A stretch of DNA of 64,000 nt, taken from the NCBI RefSeq assembly GCF_014196915.1, contig NZ_JACIEP010000016.1, positions 1 through 64,000 on the forward strand. The letters run 5' to 3'. Positions 7,465 to 15,064 of the stretch are shown here, in pieces. The translations under genes and the position numbers were made by a program. Each line of letters begins with the position of its first letter. Within the stretch, counting starts at the first letter, position 1. The notes below the pieces were generated by a model that worked only from the letters and a program-made list of their open reading frames with translations, searched no databases and was not told the DNA's origin. Source of the DNA: Dysgonomonas hofstadii. GTDB lineage: Bacteria > Bacteroidota > Bacteroidia > Bacteroidales > Dysgonomonadaceae.

Positions 7465-7935
7465 TTAAAGTTTATAACCTATTGTCAGCATTGGAGCAGA
7501 TTGGCTGCCTGAATTACTCATAACACTATATTTGTATTGAAATCCTGCATGAAATCTATCATCAATATTGTAGCGGCCACCCAGCCCTAGATTTAATCCA
7601 AATTTTGTTGTTTTGTCCTCCACATAGTCTCCATTCCAATTGCTAAGAGCCAAACCAATTATAGGAAAGATTTTAATCCTATCTTTTATACCATAAAGAC
7701 GATGGTAATCAAGATTTATTTCTGTCACCTTAAATCCACTTTTAGGCAAGAAAAAATTAGCTGAGGGAGAAAACTCATGTTTCTGTCCTGTTAAATTGAA
7801 TGTAAGCCCAAATCCAACAGTTTCAATCTTTGAGCCATACAAAACATTTGCTTGTAATGAATTTTTGTTTTCTTGGGTAAAAGCATTGCTAGTTATAGCA
7901 CTAATTAAAATAATAAATAAGAATCCTTTCTTCAT
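7465..7935 (-). CDS. Outer-membrane beta-barrel protein (OmpA-like porin fold)
   Basis: The start is set at the ATG at 7935 because it begins MKKGFLFIILISAITSNAFTQEN, a clean signal peptide; a longer frame to 8016 would run into the operator palindrome. The mature part, about 135 residues, alternates polar and hydrophobic residues as in small beta barrels (NVLYGSKIETVGFGLTF, FGLNLGLGGRYNIDDRF) and ends in MLTIGYKL, an aromatic-poor but barrel-like terminus. The lipoprotein gene follows. It is divergent from a small XRE gene whose candidate operators lie between them, so expression is probably under that regulator. Confidence 0.65.
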   Translation of the reverse strand: MKKGFLFIILISAITSNAFTQENKNSLQANVLYGSKIETVGFGLTFNLTGQKHEFSPSANFFLPKSGFKVTEINLDYHRLYGIKDRIKIFPIIGLALSNWNGDYVEDKTTKFGLNLGLGGRYNIDDRFHAGFQYKYSVMSNSGSQSAPMLTIGYKL

Positions 7936-8010
7936 AGAGATAAATATTTTTGATAGTTTGTGCTTACTCTGTTCATCGTTAGGGATTTTCAGCTTACTCC
8001 TTTTTAACAT

Positions 8011-8077
8011 AAACAATCATATATGATTGTTTTGGTGCAAAAGTAATCATTTTCCTTTACCATCAATCATTAATGAT
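8011..8077. promoter_or_regulatory. Palindromic operators between the barrel gene and the XRE gene
   Basis: AAACAATCATA at 8011-8021 and TATGATTGTTT at 8022-8032 form a perfect 22-bp palindrome. ATCATTAATGAT (8066-8077) is a second 12-bp palindrome ending 11 bases before the XRE start codon, and a lone AATCAT half-site is at 8045-8050. The shared ATCAT half-site suggests binding by the protein encoded at 8089. Confidence 0.6.
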
Positions 8078-8088
8078 AGAAAAAAATT

Positions 8089-8307
8089 ATGGATAAGGAT
8101 GATGTAATAAGAAAAGTGGGTTTGAAAATCAGAGAGATAAGAGAAAATCAAGAATTATCAATTATGAGTTTAGCGGATAAATTAGATATTGAATATAACA
8201 ATATGATAAGGATTGAAAAAGGTAGGACTAATCCCACGCTTGGAACTCTTTATAAAATATGTCAAGCCTTAAATGTAAAATTGATTGATATTGTAAATGT
8301 AGAATAA
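8089..8307 (+). CDS. Small XRE-family repressor
   Basis: The 72-residue protein is almost entirely a Cro/C1 HTH: VGLKIREIRENQELSIMSLA, LDIEYNNMIRIEKGRTNPTL, then TLYKICQALNVKLIDIVNV. It is like the stand-alone regulators of Bacteroidetes elements. It is transcribed away from the outer-membrane barrel gene, with ATCAT-type palindromes in between, so it probably represses itself and that envelope pair. No second domain for ligand sensing is present. Confidence 0.85.
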   Translation: MDKDDVIRKVGLKIREIRENQELSIMSLADKLDIEYNNMIRIEKGRTNPTLGTLYKICQALNVKLIDIVNVE

Positions 8308-8412
8308 GAGTTGTGAATATCTTCTTTCAAAAAAATAGAAAATTTTTTCAGTTTATCACACAGAACCATACTCATTATTAGATACATAGTGTCTTTTTTG
8401 AAATTAGGACAA

Positions 8413-8446
8413 TAGGGGATACCCCTATCCCCCTATCCCCCTATCT
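8413..8446. repeat. C-rich repeat with a short palindrome
   Basis: TAGGGGATACCCCTA (8413-8427) is an almost perfect palindrome and runs into repeated CTATCCCC units up to about 8443. The minus strand therefore has three closely spaced runs of four or five G. It lies between the XRE gene and the 3' end of the RepA-like gene and could be part of an origin or a G-quadruplex. Confidence 0.5.
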
Positions 8447-8530
8447 ATCACCACCATACAACGAAAAACACTTACATTGAAATAAAATTTTAAAATCCTC
8501 TAATTAACTTGTATAGTTAAGTGAAATAAT

Positions 8531-8574
8531 GTTGCTTGTTGTTCTTTACTATTTATATCCTGACAACAAGCAAC
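8531..8574. repeat. Hairpin sharing its stem with 5806-5851
   Basis: GTTGCTTGTTGT (8531-8542) pairs exactly with ACAACAAGCAAC (8563-8574), a 12-bp stem around a 20-nt loop. It lies just past the stop of the RepA-like gene. The stem sequence is the same as that of the hairpin after the DUF2693 gene. Confidence 0.6.
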
Positions 8575-8584
8575 ATCTATAAAT

Positions 8585-9568
8585 TTACTGGGACAATCCT
8601 TTAAATTTTTTAATTAGACGAGAAATACTACTTCTATTGGCAAATCCCATTTTTTTAGCCATTTCATCTTGAGTTAATCCTTCTTTCTGATATTCCAAAA
8701 TTTGTTCATATTTCAATCTATCATCGTCATCTGTTTTCTTGAGAAATTCAAAAGCAACCCTATCCCCAGTATCTTCAAAAGTCATATTTTCAGTAAACCT
8801 TAATTTATAACTTTCGTTTTTAGCATCTGATGCCAAATAATTGCCCTTCAATATACAAAGATGTCTTATATTTGCTTCAACAGTATCACATCTTAAATCC
8901 AGAACAAGTCTCATTTTTGCTTCAAATCCCTGACTGCCAATCAAATTATTTTTACTGGGTGCTTGATTCTCTGTTCTTTTCCCATTATGGTGTAAGAATA
9001 TCACAAGGCATTTATGTTTTTGAGCTAACTGGGAATATTGATTTAAGAAATTTCTCACTTGATTATTGTCATTCATTCCCCCACTATATATATCACCAAA
9101 AGCATCAATACAAACAATATCAACAGGCTGTTCCTCGAGCATTCTGTCTAATTTTTTTAGAAGGTTCTCTGTATCAAAAATGTATATCAGTCCTTGTAAG
9201 TCAGATGGAGAGATATCCAAATCAGAATTTTGTTTTTGAATTAAATAATTAATAGCCTGTTCATCATCTTCACTTGAAACATAAATTGCCCTGCGGTGTA
9301 TTGCATTTATACTAAATCCAACGAAGTCTTTTTTACCAGAAACAACATTCATACATAAGTTTCTAAGAAAGCTACTTTTCCCTGTATCACTACTCCCAGC
9401 TATACAAGCCAGTCCTACTTGTTGAAATATTGGTGTTAGTATACAAGGTATCTCCTTAATTGGATTATTTAATAGTTGTTCCCCTGTAATACCATACTGT
9501 TGCCATACACTATTTTTAGCCAAATTTACACTACTATTATTATTTATCATATTATTAGTTGCTTCCAT
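8585..9568 (-). CDS. RepA-like AAA ATPase of mobile elements
   Basis: The 327-residue protein has a Walker A motif (GSSDTGKSS near residue 58), a Walker B region (VDIVCIDAFGD) and a following VIFLHHNGK segment, the RecA/DnaB-type core of the AAA_25/RepA family. The C-terminal 50 residues form a HTH (LTQDEMAKKMGFANRSSISRLIKKF). Such genes occur in many Bacteroidetes mobilizable elements beside an excisionase-like gene and may act in replication or excision. Its start overlaps the end of the MerR/HTH gene by 14 bases, so the two are coupled. A helicase-loader or replication role is inferred from the family. Confidence 0.78.
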   Translation of the reverse strand: MEATNNMINNNSSVNLAKNSVWQQYGITGEQLLNNPIKEIPCILTPIFQQVGLACIAGSSDTGKSSFLRNLCMNVVSGKKDFVGFSINAIHRRAIYVSSEDDEQAINYLIQKQNSDLDISPSDLQGLIYIFDTENLLKKLDRMLEEQPVDIVCIDAFGDIYSGGMNDNNQVRNFLNQYSQLAQKHKCLVIFLHHNGKRTENQAPSKNNLIGSQGFEAKMRLVLDLRCDTVEANIRHLCILKGNYLASDAKNESYKLRFTENMTFEDTGDRVAFEFLKKTDDDDRLKYEQILEYQKEGLTQDEMAKKMGFANRSSISRLIKKFKGLSQ

Positions 9569-9869
9569 CTTTATTTTCTTTTAAAATTTGTTTAACATCA
9601 CTCATTCTATATCTACGTTTGCCACCTATTTCAATAGGTTTTAAGTAATTTCGTTTACTCCATCTCCAAAGCGTTGATTTATCGACATCAAGCATTTTTG
9701 CTACTTGGTCGCGGCTTGGATAGGTTTCAGTATTAGCATCTGTAATTTGTTGCTCTAATTCTTTGCGAGTAAGTTTTACCAGATACTCAGCCATTTCTAA
9801 TAATTCCCCTGCTCTTACTGTTATATTTAGCTCAGGATATTTATTTACCAATTCAAACATATTGTTCAT
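9555..9869 (-). CDS. Excisionase-like HTH protein
   Basis: The 104-residue protein has a winged-helix MerR/Xis-type domain from about residue 50: YPSRDQVAKMLDVDKSTLWR, then WSKRNYLKPIEIGGKRRYRMSDVKQIL. The N-terminal half is helical. Its stop lies inside the start of the RepA-like gene. A TATCTTTG box on the minus strand at about 9969-9976 probably drives both. Proteins like this direct excision or control element genes. Confidence 0.75.
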   Translation of the reverse strand: MNNMFELVNKYPELNITVRAGELLEMAEYLVKLTRKELEQQITDANTETYPSRDQVAKMLDVDKSTLWRWSKRNYLKPIEIGGKRRYRMSDVKQILKENKDGSN

Positions 9870-9968
9870 TTTAAATTATGTTTTTGGTTATGTCTACTCT
9901 CAAATAGTATGCGAGCTATTAGAGTAGTCACAGAGGTTCGCATATCCTCTCTGCGTTATTTACATTAC

Positions 9969-9976
9969 AAAGATAG
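9969..9976 (-). promoter_or_regulatory. TAnnTTTG promoter box for the excisionase-repA pair
   Basis: The plus-strand CAAAGATA reads TATCTTTG on the minus strand, the -7 box of Bacteroidetes sigma factors. It is about 100 bases upstream of the excisionase-like start codon. Confidence 0.45.
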
Positions 9977-10138
9977 AGCGAACTCCTCACAGAAAGGGAA
10001 AAGCAGATTTTAGAAATAAATACAATATATTGATTATCAGATAACTGTGAAATATTGGGCAGATATTCACAGCGGATAAGAAGCGGATTGGTTAAATTTG
10101 AATGGGTAGACTAGCGGACAAAAGGCAGACTGTCTGCT

Positions 10139-10945
10139 TTATTGTAAATAATTGAATAGTTTTATTATCCTTTCTTTTGGATTTCTTAATTTGTTGGGGT
10201 CATATGATTTTTGTTCACAACCAATTAATCCACAAAATAACTTATACCATTCTGCAAAAGTATTTGGCTTTCTTTTATTCATTTGACCACTCTCGTAAAT
10301 CATTAATGCAATTTGAGCAAACTCTTTCCCTGTAAAGTCTGCTTTAAGTTCCTCAATCATTAAGTCAAAATTATTAATGTTCCCATTACCCATACCTTTG
10401 AATGTGGAAACAAAGTATTCTTTTAACTTATCAATGTTTATTGCCCTTTCTTGCCTTGTAATTACTTTTATTTGTTGTTGTTCAATTTCCTTAGGAGAAT
10501 ATATAGAGTGAAGGTTGGTTAATTCATTAATTGCTTTATTTATATAATACAATTGTACCTTTATCATTTTTTCAAGTAAAACTGGTATGGATTCGCTCAT
10601 TGATTTTAGATTGTCAAGAATCTTTTCATTTTCAAGTTTCTTTTTTGCAGTCAAATACATTCTCCATCTGTTATTATTAATACCTTTTGTATCTTTAATA
10701 TCATTAAATAAGGTTATTTTACTCTCCACAAAATTCAAAAGTAAAGTTGGATTATTTAGCATAAGAGTTTCAAGTTTCGCTCTTAAATCCACAAAATAAT
10801 CATTATATAAGCCAAGTATGTATTGCTTATATTCTAGCATTTCATCAATTTTGTAATTGTTATAAGTAATAATCATTTTCTTGTCGTTTACTTCAACAAG
10901 TATCTTGAACTCCCTTAATGCTATTTCTAAATTGTTGGTTTTCAT
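10139..10945 (-). CDS. Hypothetical protein downstream of the integrase
   Basis: The 268-residue, mostly helical and lysine-rich protein has no domain I can name. Its C-terminus (KPNTFAEWYKLFCGLIGCEQ, then YDPNKLRNPKERIIKLFNYL) is of the kind often encoded next to integrases in Bacteroidetes elements. It starts 9 bases after the integrase remnant ends and so is probably co-transcribed with it. Its 3' flank holds short repeats (GCGGAT twice at 10072-10094, and a GCAGACTGTCTGC palindrome near 10126). A role in element maintenance or excision is possible but is not shown by the sequence. Confidence 0.6.
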   Translation of the reverse strand: MKTNNLEIALREFKILVEVNDKKMIITYNNYKIDEMLEYKQYILGLYNDYFVDLRAKLETLMLNNPTLLLNFVESKITLFNDIKDTKGINNNRWRMYLTAKKKLENEKILDNLKSMSESIPVLLEKMIKVQLYYINKAINELTNLHSIYSPKEIEQQQIKVITRQERAINIDKLKEYFVSTFKGMGNGNINNFDLMIEELKADFTGKEFAQIALMIYESGQMNKRKPNTFAEWYKLFCGLIGCEQKSYDPNKLRNPKERIIKLFNYLQ

Positions 10946-10954
10946 ATATAAAAA

Positions 10955-12273
10955 TTACTCTAACAATTTTACAAGGTCTTTTTTCATATCTTCATCAATA
11001 TCCCTATATCTGGCAAAAGCCTTGCTACCCTCTTTATGACCAGATAAAGAACCTACTAAATTAGGGTCTTTTACTTGTTTGTACAAATTCCCAACAAAAG
11101 TTCTTCTAGCCAGATGTGATGAAGCTATTGAGTAAAGAGGCTTTATTTCAGCTTCCCTTGTTTGAGGATTAATAACAGTAACTAGTCTTTTCAATCTTGC
11201 TGCTAAGAATATAGTTTTAATAGCCACATTATATTTTGTTCAGAAATAAAAGGAAATAGCTTCCCGCCATAATCTTTGTACCTGTCTAATATATCTTTGG
11301 CTATTTGATTGAGAGGAACACGAATTGTCTTAGGTCTATTGTCCTTTGTCTTCCCTGCAACATATTCAATAGCATCATCTATTATATTAGATTTTGTCAT
11401 TTTATAAAGGTCTCCAACCCTACAACCAATTACACATTGGAAAACAAATATATCCCTTTGAATAGCCAATTTAGGATGCCTTTTGAGGTTAGTGGTATAT
11501 AACTTATTTCTTTCTTCTATGCTTATGTAAATAGGAGTTCCATAAACACATTCTTCAATAGAGAAGGTTTTAAAAGGGTTGTTGTTGGTTAATTCTCTAT
11601 CAATAGACCAAAGAAAAAATGTCCTTATCTTGGTGAATATATCATTAATAGTATTTTGCCCTCTTGGTTGTGGGGTGCGTGTCTCAGGTACTTTCTCATA
11701 TATCTCAGGATATTCACTAAAAAATGTATGTTCATTTCTCAAAAATTTCTCAATTTCATGTAAAGTTTCTGTACTAACAGAATTTAAGGTTAATTCAAAA
11801 ACTTTTGACCCTATAATAGTTTTGTATAGTTCAAATCGTTTTAAAGCCCTAATGATTACGCGAAAATTGTTTTTGCGGACTTGGGATAATTTTCTTTTCT
11901 CCAAAAACTCTTCAAAAGTTTCAAAAAATGTTTGTTGTTTTTCATTTATGCCATACTTTTCAGGGTGCAATCTCTTATCTATTTCTGCTTCCAACCATTC
12001 AGATGTCAAGCCCTCCACACCTACATTTTTGCTATATATATCAGCTATCAGGCTTTTTCTTCCATTAATTGAATTGTTAAACTCAGTCCGCTTAGTTTCA
12101 TTATATAGCATCTTGGCTTTTATAGCTTGCTTTTTATCATCCCAAAGGTCTGAGTTAATCAGAAATTCACTCACATGATATAAATCTACTGTGCGACCAT
12201 CTCGAAGACGAAATCGAACATTAACCTCTTTGGATTTTTTGCTTGTTCTGATAAATGCAGTTGTAGTGGCCAT
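10955..12273 (-). pseudogene. Tyrosine integrase of element A, broken by a -1 frameshift
   Basis: The first frame (11203-12273) has the N-terminal arm-binding and core-binding domains and the first catalytic Arg (GCRVGDLYKM), then runs off into IMWLLKLYS and a stop. A second frame (10955-11227) resumes with VAIKTIFLAARLKRLVTVIN and contains HLARR (HxxR), SGHKEGSKAF and the catalytic Tyr of FARYRDI. Adding one base in the AAAATATAATG stretch near 11232 would give SEQNYNVAIKTIF, so one missing T is the simplest cause. Intact, the protein would be about 430 residues, the usual size. The gene is 190 bases from the right core, as expected for an element integrase. If the break is real, element A cannot excise by itself; a sequencing error is possible. 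Confidence 0.78.
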
Positions 12274-12291
12274 GTGTATTAGTTTTAATCT

Positions 12292-12322
12292 GGTGGTGCA
12301 AATATACTAAACTTGCACCACA
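12292..12322. promoter_or_regulatory. Arm-type sites and integrase promoter, right end of element A
   Basis: TTGCACCACA at 12313-12322 and its inverted near-copy at 12292-12301 match the pair at the left end. The second overlaps CAAATATA at 12299-12306, which reads TATATTTG on the minus strand, a promoter box for the integrase. Integrase binding could thus block its own promoter. Confidence 0.55.
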
Positions 12323-12461
12323 TCTCTGCAATTATCTACAATTTAATGCAATCTATTTCAATAAAATTTGTGAGTGTAAATTACTGATATAATTGTATAT
12401 ATGCCATATTTGCTTTATTGGAAGACAAAACCACAAGAGCAATTTATTGCATCTTTCAAAC

Positions 12462-12477
12462 GCGGATCTGGGTACTT
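12462..12477. other. Shared attachment core between elements A and B
   Basis: GCGGATCTGGGTACTT here is identical to 23085-23100. It marks the right end of A and the left end of B and includes the GGGTACTT also found at 1258. The flanking bases differ at the two sites, so the 16-mer is the full identity. Confidence 0.75.
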
Positions 12478-12488
12478 GGATAAGAAAG

Positions 12489-12527
12489 TTAAAGGCTGTA
12501 ATTCAATGGATTGCAGCCTTTTTTATT
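12489..12527 (+). terminator. Terminator at the left end of element B
   Basis: AAAGGCTGTAA pairs with TTGCAGCCTTT with one wobble pair, followed by a T run to about 12527. It lies at the same place relative to the core as the hairpin at 1271-1309. Each element seems to bring its own terminator behind the site, as if the target were the 3' end of a plus-strand gene. Confidence 0.65.
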
Positions 12528-12530
12528 TAG

Positions 12531-12550
12531 ACTGCATAAGTATTGCATAA
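12531..12550. promoter_or_regulatory. Arm-type integrase sites, left end of element B
   Basis: ACTGCATAA (12531-12539) and ATTGCATAA (12542-12550) are direct repeats 11 bases apart. Two exact copies of ACTGCATAA lie at the other end of the element (22945-22953 and 22957-22965). Confidence 0.6.
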
Positions 12551-12722
12551 CTTTTCTAAATTTTAGTATTCCGAAGAGCCATTCTACTGATAATTACCAT
12601 ATAAAGATACAAAATATATTTCTTCCCTCATACTGTTTGAGCAGATTTCTGTTGTCCTCTTTAGGGGAAAACTTCATTTTACATTCTAAATCTTTCCCCT
12701 AAGAAAGGCACTACCTCCGTTG

Positions 12723-12730
12723 TAACTTTG
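12723..12730 (+). promoter_or_regulatory. TAACTTTG promoter box of element B
   Basis: A TAnnTTTG box 29 bases upstream of the ATG at 12760 probably drives the HTH and replication genes. Confidence 0.5.
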
Positions 12731-12759
12731 TGTTATATTAATTAAAAAATTTATTTTAT

Positions 12760-13035
12760 ATGAACAACAATCTTATGGCAGTGGTGTCAAATGATTTTTT
12801 GGAACAGCTAAAAGGTACGCTGGAGAAAGTGGAGAAATGTCTCAAGGAGGAAGCAAAAGATTCTCCTATGTGGATGTGGGTGAAGTCGGAGGAGGCTAGA
12901 GAAATGCTTGGTGTATCTCGTAAGACATGGCGAGATAAGAAGTATATTCCGTTCTCTCAGTTTGGACAGAAAATTTATTACCATCTGGACGACCTTAACA
13001 ATTTTATGGAAGAACATAAAATTGAAGTAAACTAA
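12760..13035 (+). CDS. HTH protein (excisionase-like) of element B
   Basis: The 91-residue protein has a helical N-terminus and, from residue 40, MWVKSEEAREMLGVSRKTWR followed by KYIPFSQFGQKIYYHLDDLNNFMEE, the MerR/Xis-type HTH used by excisionases and small regulators of Bacteroidetes elements. It is the first gene inside the left end of element B and has a clear TAACTTTG promoter. It is separated from the replication gene by a strong short hairpin at 13048-13064. It is the likely excision factor for element B. Confidence 0.75.
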   Translation: MNNNLMAVVSNDFLEQLKGTLEKVEKCLKEEAKDSPMWMWVKSEEAREMLGVSRKTWRDKKYIPFSQFGQKIYYHLDDLNNFMEEHKIEVN

Positions 13036-13047
13036 CATTATATCATT

Positions 13048-13064
13048 GGGGCTCTAGTAGCCCC
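13048..13064. promoter_or_regulatory. GC-rich hairpin before the replication gene start
   Basis: GGGGCT (13048-13053) pairs exactly with AGCCCC (13059-13064) across a 5-nt loop, 14 bases upstream of the ATG at 13079. It stands out in AT-rich surroundings and could limit translation or transcription of the replication gene. Confidence 0.5.
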
Positions 13065-13078
13065 ATGTATCAATTATT

Positions 13079-13978
13079 ATGATAGATGGAGTTAGTTTAC
13101 TCATCCGACATTCGGATGACATACAAAGGATTGAGAGAAATAAGAACCTTCATTTTGTAGCTAGAAGAGGTTATCGCAGTGCTATATACAAAGGGCTAGA
13201 GATTAAGCTAAGAGCTAACTCATGCTGGATAAATGGCTCATTGCATAAGTTTAAGAATGAAGGTGAACACAATGCAGATGACTTTACTTATTCAGATTTG
13301 AAAAAGACATTAGCTAACTTATGTAATGAAATAGGTATTACTCGTGATTTTGCCGAGATAAAAAATATAGAAATAGGGGTGAATATTATATTGCCATACG
13401 ACCCGATTTATTTTATAGATTCAATAATAAAAAGAAAAACTTATTACCCTGAGTTTACCTCTGTTGGTAGTAGGTTCAACTATTCCCAATATGCAATAAA
13501 GATATACTCCAAGTCGAAACAAGATAAAAGATATAAAGATGATAATATATTACGTCTGGAAATTAGATTTGAAAAGATGATTGAAGCTAGAAAAAGAGTA
13601 GGTAAAATAGAATTTCTTAGTGATTTGCTTGAGCCTTCCTTTTGGTTTTATTCGGGGCGTTGCCTCAACTCTCTCCTAAATGATATTGATATTATAGATA
13701 TTAATAAACTTATCAGTGAAAAGATTCCAGCCATGGATATGGTTGAAGTGTTGGCATGGAGGTATCGGGACAGATGGGAACGTTGCAGTACAAGTCGTCA
13801 ACGGATGAAAGAGAAGGTATATAAGATATTGGAAGCTCACTCCCTGACCGACATAAAGAAGAATGTTCAGAAAATGATTGGATGTAAAGTTAATGAACTT
13901 CTAGTTCATCCGAAGATACAGGAGTATATTCAACGAGTTGAAGCAACAAGAGAAAAAATGTTACATATTTCCATATAG
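13079..13978 (+). CDS. Phage/plasmid replication protein, gpII/X-like
   Basis: The 299-residue protein begins MIDGVSLLIRHSD and contains HFVARRGYRSAIYKGLEIKL followed by SCWINGSLHKF, then IEIGVNIILPYDPIYFID and YAIKIYSKSKQ. These are features I associate with the phage/plasmid replication protein family typified by filamentous-phage gpII, which nicks DNA to start rolling-circle replication. A catalytic Tyr could be among several (IKIYSKSKQ) but cannot be assigned by eye. It is followed by 1.1 kb of noncoding DNA with a long hairpin, where a replication origin would be expected. This points to an element that may replicate after excision. Confidence 0.6.
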   Translation: MIDGVSLLIRHSDDIQRIERNKNLHFVARRGYRSAIYKGLEIKLRANSCWINGSLHKFKNEGEHNADDFTYSDLKKTLANLCNEIGITRDFAEIKNIEIGVNIILPYDPIYFIDSIIKRKTYYPEFTSVGSRFNYSQYAIKIYSKSKQDKRYKDDNILRLEIRFEKMIEARKRVGKIEFLSDLLEPSFWFYSGRCLNSLLNDIDIIDINKLISEKIPAMDMVEVLAWRYRDRWERCSTSRQRMKEKVYKILEAHSLTDIKKNVQKMIGCKVNELLVHPKIQEYIQRVEATREKMLHISI

Positions 13979-15064
13979 ATAAAGGAGTAAATTGTAACAT
14001 ATATTAGATTAGTATAGAGAATTAATGAATGAACTACACCCTGACAAAAAATCATTTTTAAAACAGTAAGATATTTCCCAGACAAACACATATTCAACTT
14101 TATATGCAGGCTATAGGGGTTGAGGAAAATCAGACAGCGGGGAGGGCGGGTATATCGAGGACATTAGCCTCTTGTTTGATATATAATTTTTTTTGCAAAA
14201 AAGAGAAAAAACGTTCAAAAAACAGTCATTTTATGCCTTTTTTAGGGAAAAACATGAAAATATGAGTATCACTTGTAAAATAGTCAGGAGTGTACCTAAA
14301 TCCACAAATGCCAATCATAACATATTGAATATATGCAATATATAAAATGTATAAATGCTGTGCTACTAAAGTAAATTATAGTATATTTTGTCTAAAAAAG
14401 CACCCCCGACATACATAATATATAAAATTTTTTCAGAATTTTTGATTTTTTGAAGTTGGGGAGTATAGTTACATGCCCCCTGACTACGGGATATGGAAAG
14501 GTTTTGTATAGGAGTTAGCAAGTTGACTTTATTTAACAAAATAGCCGCTTACCCTTCGATTTGAGGAGATTTCTTTCGCTGTGTGGTAACTGTGTGGCTG
14601 ATGGAAAAAAGTGGCTTAAATCGTTTTATTTGAAGCCGAGTGTATCCTGTAAGGTTATATTATATTGGGGTCAGGGTGGTATCTGCTGACCGACCTGCTA
14701 ACGGTGTACCTGCCCCCTGACAACGGAACGTAAACCGATAAGAGTCTTTTCATTTATTCAGTACCATATTATTGTAAGTGTCGGAATAGTTGTATATTTG
14801 CATTATCAGACAGTCAGGGTGTTGGTTTGTCTGGTACTTATTGGAATAAATAAAGTGTTTTGATATTATCCTTAATCCGAAATCTGGTAAATTTCAACGT
14901 ATAACGAGGGTAATAGGCAGGATGCTCCACATCTATATGGGTGTGGGGCTATTGCTTATTCTGTTATACGGGCTTACCAGAGCCTCGGATTAGGATAAGT
15001 TAATAGTTCCCACACTTTTTGTATATATAAATAGCTTGTCTGGGACTGACAGGTTGAATCATTT
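13979..15064. other. Noncoding region of 1.1 kb after the replication gene
   Basis: No convincing gene was found on either strand. The region has several copies of the motif CCCCTGAC or its complement (near 14037, 14476, 14664, 14706 and 14812), long A/T tracts and the 133-nt hairpin at 14866-14998. It may hold the origin or structured RNA of element B. Confidence 0.6.
14866..14998. ncRNA. 133-nt imperfect hairpin, candidate structured RNA or origin
   Basis: The sequence folds back on itself in ordered blocks: 14866-14880 with 14985-14998 (14 bp with one bulge), 14884-14890 with 14974-14980, 14898-14905 with 14963-14970, 14912-14916 with 14949-14953, and 14927-14933 with 14940-14946. More than 40 bases pair. 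It ends 66 bases before the next gene. It could be a leader RNA, a small RNA, or a DNA structure such as a single-strand origin for the nearby Rep. The folding is seen in the sequence; the function is not. Confidence 0.55.

Larger units (their letters stand above)
1258..12477. mobile_element. Integrative element A, about 11.2 kb, with a radical SAM cargo operon
   Basis: The ends are set by GGGTACTT cores at 1258 and 12470 and by TTGCACCACA-type repeats just inside each end (1320-1340 and 12292-12322). The right end carries a tyrosine integrase gene, transcribed away from the junction and broken by a frameshift. The body has an excisionase-like MerR/HTH protein, a RepA-like ATPase, two XRE regulators and a second small recombinase. 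The five-gene operon beside the left end is the apparent cargo. No conjugation or relaxase gene was recognised, so transfer would need helper functions. The DNA is more AT-rich than the chromosome from 24900 onward. Confidence 0.7.

Noticed and set aside
7465-8016. Longer start at 8016 for the outer-membrane barrel gene
   Set aside because: It would place the start codon in the 22-bp operator palindrome and bury the signal peptide 27 residues inside.
8413-8446. CRISPR-like array
   Set aside because: The units are 8 bases with no spacers and no cas genes are near.
11203-11245. Programmed frameshift in the integrase of element A
   Set aside because: No recognised slippery heptamer followed by a pseudoknot or stem is seen; a single-base loss is simpler.
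11579-12178. 199-residue frame opposite the integrase
   Set aside because: It is the complement of a gene with clear integrase motifs and has no family features of its own.
12401-12550. 50-codon frame running across the shared core
   Set aside because: It spans the element junction, the terminator stem and an arm site, so it is a chance frame.
14026-14070. Short frame MNELHPDKKSFLKQ after the Rep gene
   Set aside because: Fourteen codons with no overlap, conservation evidence or start signal.
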